Below are positions 1 to 5,010 of a stretch of 5,861 nucleotides of DNA, piece by piece. A program made the translations under genes and the position numbers. Source of the stretch: an uncultured Dorea sp. (GTDB taxonomy: Bacteria > Bacillota > Clostridia > Lachnospirales > Lachnospiraceae); assembly GCA_910584095.1 (NCBI GenBank), contig CAJTYU010000055.1, forward strand, positions 1 through 5,861, in the 5' to 3' direction. Each line of letters begins with the position of its first letter. Within the stretch, counting starts at the first letter, position 1. The notes under the pieces were generated by a model. That model did not search any database. It was not told where the DNA came from and saw only the letters and a program-made list of their open reading frames with translations.

Positions 1-30
1 CCGTACCCATTTCTTCCCATACGTCCTCAT
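1..30 (-). CDS. Possible start of a further downstream gene, cut by the window edge
   Basis: After the stop of the membrane protein the minus strand reads AGGGGG, eight bases, then ATG at 30, and the frame stays open to the edge (MRTYGKKWVR). A second ATG at 20 in another frame also has GAGG in front, so frame and start are uncertain. Only ten codons are visible, with no basis for a function. The close spacing would fit continuation of the sortase/membrane-protein unit. Confidence 0.3.
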   Translation of the reverse strand, partial: MRTYGKKWVR

Positions 31-45
31 CCTGTTTTCCCCCTG

Positions 46-717
46 TCACAGTTTTTCTTTATATGAAACATAAGCCTGATAAGAGCCATATGCCGCAAAT
101 GCCAGAATATATGCGGCTGCAAGCAGCGCTGTAAACGCCCGCCAGACCGGACCGTCCGGCAGCAATGCAAGTCCCGCCAGCACCGCCGCGCCTGCACACG
201 TACATCCGGCCTCCCCGGCCTTTTTCTTCCGGCTCTTCTTCCAGCCTTCTATCCAGTCTTTCCGCCAATTTCTTCCATACAGACGCTTTACCATGTAACA
301 GACCAGTCCGGCCCGGAACAAATTCTGCCATAGGATATTCAAAAAATACAGAACTGTCTTTGTATCTTCATAAGAAATACCACACCTCCGATACAGCAGC
401 GCCCCCGCCGCGCCGGACGCAGTCCCGGCAATACACTGAACCACAAAATATACGGCGGACAGCCTTGCAAACTCTTCCTTCCATTTCTTTCCGTGTCCGG
501 TATATTCCTTTCTGTAGAACAATAGAAGCCCCGCGGCTCCCGCCGCAGATAAACAGACACCAAACAGGATATGCAGAATGCCGATTCTTCTGTCATGGCT
601 CCATCTCTCCATCACATAGGAAACCGCCTCCGTCTGGGCCGTTCCCAGCAAAAACAGACAGGCTCCTGCGAAAACAAGCTTTTTCCATTTGAACCTAATA
701 TATTCTCCTAACCGCAT
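46..717 (-). CDS. Uncharacterised membrane protein with about six transmembrane helices
   Basis: I do not recognise this protein. From the ATG at 717 it has 223 residues. An ATG three codons earlier (726) touches the ribosome site AAGGA, whereas 717 has it at an eight-base spacing, so 717 is preferred. Counted from the 726 ATG, hydrophobic segments lie at about 17-35, 50-70, 88-112, 123-146, 175-190 and 195-215. Basic stretches are at the N-terminus (RFKWKK), after helix 2 (YRKEYTGHGKKWK) and after helix 4 (KRLYGRNWRKDW and KKSRKKK). By the positive-inside rule both ends are cytoplasmic. It begins 49 bp after the sortase stop with no terminator between, so the two are probably co-transcribed. 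Size and topology resemble the permease subunits (LanE/LanG) of lantibiotic immunity transporters, but no family motif is seen and no ATPase partner is in the window, so that is only one possibility. Confidence 0.75.
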   Translation of the reverse strand: MRLGEYIRFKWKKLVFAGACLFLLGTAQTEAVSYVMERWSHDRRIGILHILFGVCLSAAGAAGLLLFYRKEYTGHGKKWKEEFARLSAVYFVVQCIAGTASGAAGALLYRRCGISYEDTKTVLYFLNILWQNLFRAGLVCYMVKRLYGRNWRKDWIEGWKKSRKKKAGEAGCTCAGAAVLAGLALLPDGPVWRAFTALLAAAYILAFAAYGSYQAYVSYKEKL

Positions 718-766
718 CTTACCCATCCTTTCCGCACTCTATCATTTCGCTTCGGGTCTTACGGCG

Positions 767-1576
767 TTACTGTTCACTCCGTTCCAGCAGCTTTACGGCT
801 TCTTTCCGCGGTTTTACATCAGCTAGGCGGCCTTGTACCAAAAATCGAAAAGAGCGGTTATCCGAAGTACAGGTCGAGAGCGTAACAAAAGGGGCCCGAA
901 GCTCCATTCCTTCCCTCGCATAACCGCCGTAGGTAACAGCAAATTCAGGAACCAGACGACAATACTTCTCCGTCTGTTCTTCTGTACTGAAATCAAAAGC
1001 GCTGAGAAGATGCTCCGCCGGATACCGGTACGCCGCTGTGATTTCATACCTTCTTGTCTCTCCGGGCAGGTATACCATAAACTCCTGATGCTCTTCAAAA
1101 AACTCCCGCTCCTCAAATTTGGTAAGATCTCCAAACATACTGCCGTCTGTCATATGGTGCCCGTAAATAATTGTGTTAGGATTGGTAAAGTCCGAAAGAT
1201 TGGACTTCTCTATAAAAACTGCCCCGTAAATATTCTCATCCTGATAAATATCGTGAGTCAGATAATAATTATCCGCTTCTGTGATGCTCTGTACGACAGG
1301 GTAATCAATCCTTGTGCCCGGAACCTGGAGCCATGCGCACACATCCCGGTTGATCTCCATCCAGTACGCAAAATCTATCCCTTCCTCCTCCGACTCTGCC
1401 CGGTACTGCTTCGCCAACACAGCAATCCTGTCTTTGCAGTTCCAGATGAGCGCTCCGGAAGAAACAGCCAATAGCAAGGCGATAATAAGCGCTCTGCTTT
1501 TCTTTTTCCTTGGACGTAATTCCCTTTTCATAAAAATCTGTTTTTCCTTTCTCAATCGCATAGAAAAATCCCCCAT
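767..1576 (-). CDS. srtB: Class B sortase
   Basis: This membrane-anchored cysteine transpeptidase cuts a sorting signal in an exported protein and joins it to peptidoglycan or to a pilin. The 269-aa reading frame begins with a very basic segment (RKEKQIFMKRELRPRKKK) and one membrane helix at about 29-46, a signal-anchor layout with the catalytic domain outside. WMEINRDVCAWLQVPGT and IDYPVVQ are class B hallmarks. The catalytic set is His140 in IIYGHHM, Cys236 in TLSTC and Arg244 in FRFLVQG. The length suits the class. The first ATG (1576) lies in a terminator-like stem. The ATG at 1561, seven bases after GGGGG, is a better start and gives 264 aa; a third ATG is at 1531. No sortase substrate is visible, and the lanthipeptide precursor has no sorting signal. 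The gene follows lanM by 100 bp; its link to the lanthipeptide is unproven. Confidence 0.93.
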   Translation of the reverse strand: MGDFSMRLRKEKQIFMKRELRPRKKKSRALIIALLLAVSSGALIWNCKDRIAVLAKQYRAESEEEGIDFAYWMEINRDVCAWLQVPGTRIDYPVVQSITEADNYYLTHDIYQDENIYGAVFIEKSNLSDFTNPNTIIYGHHMTDGSMFGDLTKFEEREFFEEHQEFMVYLPGETRRYEITAAYRYPAEHLLSAFDFSTEEQTEKYCRLVPEFAVTYGGYAREGMELRAPFVTLSTCTSDNRSFRFLVQGRLADVKPRKEAVKLLERSEQ

Positions 1577-1603
1577 GGATAGTTAATAATTTATCCATGA
1601 GGG
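1570..1603 (-). terminator. Probable Rho-independent terminator of the lan operon, overlapping the first sortase ATG
   Basis: On the minus strand CCCTCATGGATA (1603-1592) and TATCCATGGGGG (1581-1570) pair over 12 bp with a single G-U, around a ten-base loop AATTATTAAC. The stem is followed at once by ATTTTTCT, which is the expected U-run. On the plus strand no T-run follows, so it works in one direction only. The ATG at 1576 of the longest sortase frame lies inside the 3' arm. Either the sortase really starts further on, or the stem also controls sortase translation by hiding the GGGGG before the ATG at 1561. Confidence 0.65.
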
Positions 1604-1636
1604 TATCATACACTAAAAAAATTCGGTTGTGTCCGC

Positions 1637-1665
1637 TTGTCCTCCAACGGTCATGTTTTGTCCTC
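1637..1665. repeat. Direct repeat pair with 21-bp period downstream of lanM
   Basis: The octamer GAGGACAA occurs twice on the minus strand, at 1665-1658 and 1644-1637, exactly 21 bp apart (two helical turns). A same-face pair can be an operator for a dimeric regulator, but eight bases is short and one copy also works as a ribosome site for a tiny ORF. Treat as a weak observation. Confidence 0.25.
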
Positions 1666-1676
1666 GAATTGTATAT

Positions 1677-4600
1677 TTAGTCGAGTTTTAGTATATTTAT
1701 AAGAGTATTGTCGTACCGCTTCAGCATATAATATACCGTTCCCGCAAATCCATTCATAAGTCCGGGATTATACCGCTCCTGTGCCAGAAATGTAAAATCT
1801 TTATCGGACAGCTTCCCGCAGATATATGCGTCATAGTCCTGAACGATCTGCGATTCCCCGCCGTATTCCGCAAGCAAAAGCACATTTCCGCAGCTTCCAT
1901 GGCACAGGCACATCCCTTCTCTGAGACATTGCTCCGCCAGCTTCCTTCCGGCTCTCTCTATGTCCCGTTCTACTGTTTTCCTTAAATCTTCCTTTACTAT
2001 ATTCCGCATCATGAGCCGGGATGCAAGGATCCCTCCCGCCCCGTGGCACCACGCGGAGGTGTCCGTCTTCTCCCTCTCCTTCTCATCTTTTACACGGAAA
2101 TCCAGCCAGTTGCGAAGCTCTGTAGAATAGTAATGATTTTCATATGCGAGAGCTTCCCGCAGCAAATTATAATACGTTTCATCCTTTACCATACCGTATA
2201 ATTTTGCCAGCGCTGCGGCTATTCCGGCGTTTCCATGGGACAAACCGAGCAAGGGCTGTTCTTCCCCGTTTGACCGCCAGCCTGCGCCCGCCGGCATCCG
2301 GCATGACATTTCGCACAGCCTGCCGCCCGCCGTCTTGGCAGCTTCCAGATACCGTTTTTCTCCGGATATCCCATACAGCGCAAGCATCCCCCATATTACG
2401 CCTGCCAGCCCGTCCAGAAGATCACAGTTTTCTTCCCTGTCCACAGCCGGAAGCGCCAAATCCGCATGCCTTTTTGCATACTCCAAATAAATATGCTTCC
2501 CTGTAATCCTATATAAGCAGATATAACCGTATACAAGCGACATTTCTCCATTATATATTCCAAGCCGCAGTTTCTCGGGATGCATCCCCTCTAGCTGAAC
2601 GGTATAGGAAAAAAGCTGTTGATCCAATACTCTGCTTAAATCGGCGTACTTCTCCTTACCGGTATATTTCTCCATCATGTGTCCCAGCAGCGCTATTCCC
2701 ATCACGCCTCCATACAGATACATATGCATAGGCTCAATCCGCCAGCCTGCCGCGCCGAAGGACGCCGCGTTTACCACATACCACCCGGCCTCCTCCCCAA
2801 AGGGTACTGCCGCGGCAATAACGGCTCCCATCAGCTTTTCCGCAAGCTTTAAGTACTTCTCTTTTTTGATGATCGTATGGGCGGGCTTTACGGCGCCTGT
2901 AATTTTCCGGTTCACATGTATCTCTTCCTGTATATTCAAAGATATATGAATCAGTCTTGCCTGATGCTCCAAATCCGGTCCGCAGAGGCGATGCAGCCGG
3001 TCCAGCACAAGCTCATAAGCCGTATGAACAAAATAATCCTTCACCGGCTCGTCATGGGAATTATACAGCCCTCTTCCACTCCCTCGAAAATAAAAATACG
3101 GAATATCATGCATAGATAAGTCAATAATTTCACTCCGGATGATTTCTAACGCTCCCGGCTTTTCCAAATCTCTTCCGCAGCATATCGTATACAGGTAAAG
3201 CTGACGGTCCCCGCCGTCTCTCATCAGCGACGGATGATAAGAACTGTTCAGGCACATGGCATACCGCTGGGTATCTGTCAGAAGATACCGGCTCTTTACT
3301 GTTTTGAAACTCTTAAGACGCTCTTCTATAGTCTCCGAATGATCCATCGCGAAATGATACGCTTTTCTAAATCCCTCCAGAATCTCCCGTTCGTACTTCT
3401 TTGGACTGACATTCTTTCCCTGATATATGGGCGTATTCTGCATCGGTTCCAATTCCGGATATTGATATACGATTCTGATCTCGGAGGTTCCGGCATTTGC
3501 AATAACCGGAATTTTAAATGGAAGCCGCGTCCGCTCCCCACCTCCGATTCCACTGACATTCACACTCTTTTTGTCCTGCTGCCATTTCGCCGCGGGAAGC
3601 ATTCCGGAGTAAAGCACGGAGGTTTCCAGATACAGCTTCATCCGCTCCATTATGTTGCTGCAGTCCGCATTCCTTGGCATTCCCAAAATGTTTTCCAAGT
3701 CAACAATTACGGGATATTCCCCGAATGCAAGTACATTTTCCTCATGAATATCATTCGTCCCCAGCAGATAGAGCACAAATATATATACCCCCATTCTCTG
3801 ATAAAAACGTATAATCTCCGCCTCTGCATTGCACTCCCGTTTCTCTATGCAGTACTCCCAGCCATACTCGTCCCGGCAGATTCTTGGCATACAATACATC
3901 GGCGTCCCACAGGCATTTCCCATATAAGCCGTCAGGCCGTCAAATTTCTGCTCATTATCTATTGGGTGCGGTTTATATATAACAGTGCAGCCATTATCCA
4001 GATGAATCTTCATCACGCTCTGCCCGCCTCTGTGGGAATCGGCAATGTCTCCTGTTATATTTACCACTCTCTCAAAGGACCTGCCTTTGCATAGGACCGT
4101 CTCGATATCCTTTCTGTCCCTCTCCAATCGGTTCAATACGTCCAGATAAAGCTGTCCGCAGCCCATAACCGCCTCATATGCGCTTCTTTTGAGCAGCGGG
4201 TACTTCTCTTCCAGCCCCCTTCTCCATTCCGAATTTAGAATTTCCCGGCAGAAATACGTATATTCTTCTTTCGCATCGCTGCCTTTAAGTTCTCCTCTGC
4301 TCTTACACATGTGAATCTCATAGATCAAAGTCCGGACACAGATATGCTCTAATTTCCGCAGAAGCGAACTCAGATAGCCGTCGCTTAGTTCCGGCGCTTC
4401 CTTCATTGCATTCAACAGTTTCCTATCAAATTCTAAGCCCATTCTAAGGTAATCCTGATAAAATTCAATAAACTGCGCCGCTTGATGATTCTTTATAAAA
4501 TCCTCTGTAATTTTACCGCTTGCATCGCTCATTTCTTCCGTTGTCTGACAGCAGGAAGGCATCCCGGCTATATCATAATCTCTGTCCTCCATGTAAGCCT

Positions 4601-4748
4601 GAACCTCTGGAATACGCGCGTATATATGTGAAAAAAAATCCTCGCCCAGATTCTTCCTCCAGAACTCCTGCTTCTCCGGATCGGGATCGTGCGTTCCTGA
4701 AACCGGATAAAATTCTCTCTCATACAGATAAGATGCTCTCTCATTCAT
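1677..4748 (-). CDS. lanM: Class II lanthionine synthetase LanM (dehydratase plus cyclase)
   Basis: This cytosolic bifunctional enzyme phosphorylates and eliminates Ser/Thr in the precursor to give dehydro-amino acids, then adds Cys thiols to form (methyl)lanthionine rings. Its 1023 residues are a normal LanM length. The N-terminal dehydratase (about 1-620) shows GDIADSHRGG (Asp237, His239), YKP (Lys259), TNDIHEEN (Asp333, His335, Asn338), VDLEN (Asp350, Glu352), Arg487/Thr493 and HDIPYF. These match the active-site set described for CylM. The LanC-like domain (about 630-1023) shows repeated G-rich helical layers, DLLDGLAG (Asp779) and LSHGNAG (His838). Zinc ligands are Cys901 in WCHGAGG and Cys949-His950 in LCHGSCG. 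It therefore has the ordinary Cys-His ligand pair, not the Cys-Cys variant of ProcM-type enzymes. No peptidase domain is fused. An in-frame TGA 24 bp upstream makes the ATG at 4748 the first possible ATG. It lies 91 bp after lanA and appears fully functional. Confidence 0.97.
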   Translation of the reverse strand: MNERASYLYEREFYPVSGTHDPDPEKQEFWRKNLGEDFFSHIYARIPEVQAYMEDRDYDIAGMPSCCQTTEEMSDASGKITEDFIKNHQAAQFIEFYQDYLRMGLEFDRKLLNAMKEAPELSDGYLSSLLRKLEHICVRTLIYEIHMCKSRGELKGSDAKEEYTYFCREILNSEWRRGLEEKYPLLKRSAYEAVMGCGQLYLDVLNRLERDRKDIETVLCKGRSFERVVNITGDIADSHRGGQSVMKIHLDNGCTVIYKPHPIDNEQKFDGLTAYMGNACGTPMYCMPRICRDEYGWEYCIEKRECNAEAEIIRFYQRMGVYIFVLYLLGTNDIHEENVLAFGEYPVIVDLENILGMPRNADCSNIMERMKLYLETSVLYSGMLPAAKWQQDKKSVNVSGIGGGERTRLPFKIPVIANAGTSEIRIVYQYPELEPMQNTPIYQGKNVSPKKYEREILEGFRKAYHFAMDHSETIEERLKSFKTVKSRYLLTDTQRYAMCLNSSYHPSLMRDGGDRQLYLYTICCGRDLEKPGALEIIRSEIIDLSMHDIPYFYFRGSGRGLYNSHDEPVKDYFVHTAYELVLDRLHRLCGPDLEHQARLIHISLNIQEEIHVNRKITGAVKPAHTIIKKEKYLKLAEKLMGAVIAAAVPFGEEAGWYVVNAASFGAAGWRIEPMHMYLYGGVMGIALLGHMMEKYTGKEKYADLSRVLDQQLFSYTVQLEGMHPEKLRLGIYNGEMSLVYGYICLYRITGKHIYLEYAKRHADLALPAVDREENCDLLDGLAGVIWGMLALYGISGEKRYLEAAKTAGGRLCEMSCRMPAGAGWRSNGEEQPLLGLSHGNAGIAAALAKLYGMVKDETYYNLLREALAYENHYYSTELRNWLDFRVKDEKEREKTDTSAWCHGAGGILASRLMMRNIVKEDLRKTVERDIERAGRKLAEQCLREGMCLCHGSCGNVLLLAEYGGESQIVQDYDAYICGKLSDKDFTFLAQERYNPGLMNGFAGTVYYMLKRYDNTLINILKLD

Positions 4749-4773
4749 AATAAATGCAATTCTCCTTCTTCAT
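4741..4773 (-). other. Possible 10-codon coupling ORF overlapping the lanM start
   Basis: An ATG at 4773 stands five bases after GGAGG (4779-4783) and opens a reading frame for MKKENCIYYE. Its TGA stop (4741-4743) lies just inside lanM, so the two frames overlap by eight bases. This ribosome site is better placed than the one for lanM itself (AAGGAG at 4762-4767, 13 bases from the lanM ATG). Ribosomes finishing this ORF could reinitiate on lanM. Whether the peptide is made or has any function cannot be seen; it may be chance. Confidence 0.3.
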
Positions 4774-4793
4774 ATGTTCCTCCAAGACAGGAA

Positions 4794-4825
4794 AAGAGGC
4801 AAAAGTGCAGACACTTTCGCCTCTT
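4794..4825 (-). terminator. Hairpin attenuator/partial terminator between lanA and lanM
   Basis: On the minus strand, AAGAGGCGAAAGTG and CACTTTTGCCTCTT form a 14-bp stem with one G-U pair and a four-base loop TCTG. The 3' arm runs into CTTTTCC, so the U-run is short and partly inside the stem. The hairpin starts 14 bp after the lanA stop. A smaller 5-bp hairpin, GTTAG/CTAAC at 4831-4844, overlaps the stop itself. Partial terminators in this position are common in lantibiotic operons, where they give far more lanA than lanM transcript and protect the 3' end of the lanA message. That role is inferred here. Confidence 0.8.
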
Positions 4826-4839
4826 CGTCGGTTAGCACA

Positions 4840-4989
4840 CTAACAGCAGATAATTGTAAGAACTGTACTGCATGCCCTTGACCATGTAGAATAAGTTACA
4901 TCATTCTCATTTTCTGCCAAATTTTTAGCTTCTTCAAATTCCTGAAACAAATCACCAGTTAATTCCATACATCTTTCCTCGGTTTGCAT
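4840..4989 (-). CDS. lanA: Class II lanthipeptide precursor peptide (LanA), lacticin 481-like but divergent
   Basis: This 49-residue peptide is the likely substrate of the adjacent LanM. The N-terminal half is an acidic leader, with MELTGDLFQEFEEAKNLAEN at residues 8-27. The C-terminal part is rich in Ser, Thr and Cys: TYSTWSRACSTVLTIICC at 32-49. Cys40, Cys48 and Cys49 can accept thioether rings from Thr32, Ser34, Thr35, Ser37, Ser41, Thr42 or Thr45. By family knowledge, Thr35-x-Ser37-x-x-Cys40 matches the spacing TISHEC of lacticin 481, and the terminal CC matches that group. The inferred rings are therefore Thr35-Cys40, Ser37-Cys48 and Ser41 or Thr42 to Cys49. Oddities are Ala39 where the group has Glu, only seven residues between Cys40 and Cys48 (ten in lacticin 481), no GG/GA/GS cleavage site, and Cys7 in the leader. 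It starts 21 bp after the kinase stop, behind a strong Shine-Dalgarno. The class assignment is fairly secure; the activity is unknown. Confidence 0.88.
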   Translation of the reverse strand: MQTEERCMELTGDLFQEFEEAKNLAENENDVTYSTWSRACSTVLTIICC

Positions 4990-4995
4990 TATCTT

Positions 4996-5004
4996 ACCTC
5001 CTTC
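4996..5004 (-). promoter_or_regulatory. Strong Shine-Dalgarno of lanA
   Basis: On the minus strand GAAGGAGGT sits six bases before the ATG at 4989. It is close to a perfect match to the 16S anti-Shine-Dalgarno and is the best ribosome site in the window. It fixes the start of the short precursor gene and supports that gene being real despite its length. Confidence 0.85.
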
Positions 5005-5010
5005 CTTTAT

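Noticed and set aside
165..692. Plus-strand open frame opposite the membrane protein
   Set aside because: Pro/Arg/Ser-rich low-complexity translation typical of the reverse of a hydrophobic gene; the minus frame gives coherent membrane helices and a ribosome site.
833..1474. Plus-strand open frame opposite the sortase
   Set aside because: Antisense to the complete sortase catalytic domain, no motif or good start.
1305..1613. Alternative minus-strand frame covering the sortase N-terminus, starting inside the hairpin region
   Set aside because: Considered as a small peptide gene because of its early HGGFFY stretch, but it continues as an out-of-frame shadow of the sortase coding sequence.
1645..1676. 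LytTR-type (AgrA-like) operator, ACCGTTGGA with ACAATTCGA 21 bp upstream
   Set aside because: The first half-site fits the general LytTR pattern fairly well, but the second lacks the GTT core, and the location after lanM rather than before lanA makes chance more likely.
3234..4094. Long plus-strand open frame (286 codons) opposite lanM
   Set aside because: It is wholly antisense to a lanM segment with intact catalytic motifs, has no recognisable domain, and its composition is that expected of a shadow frame.
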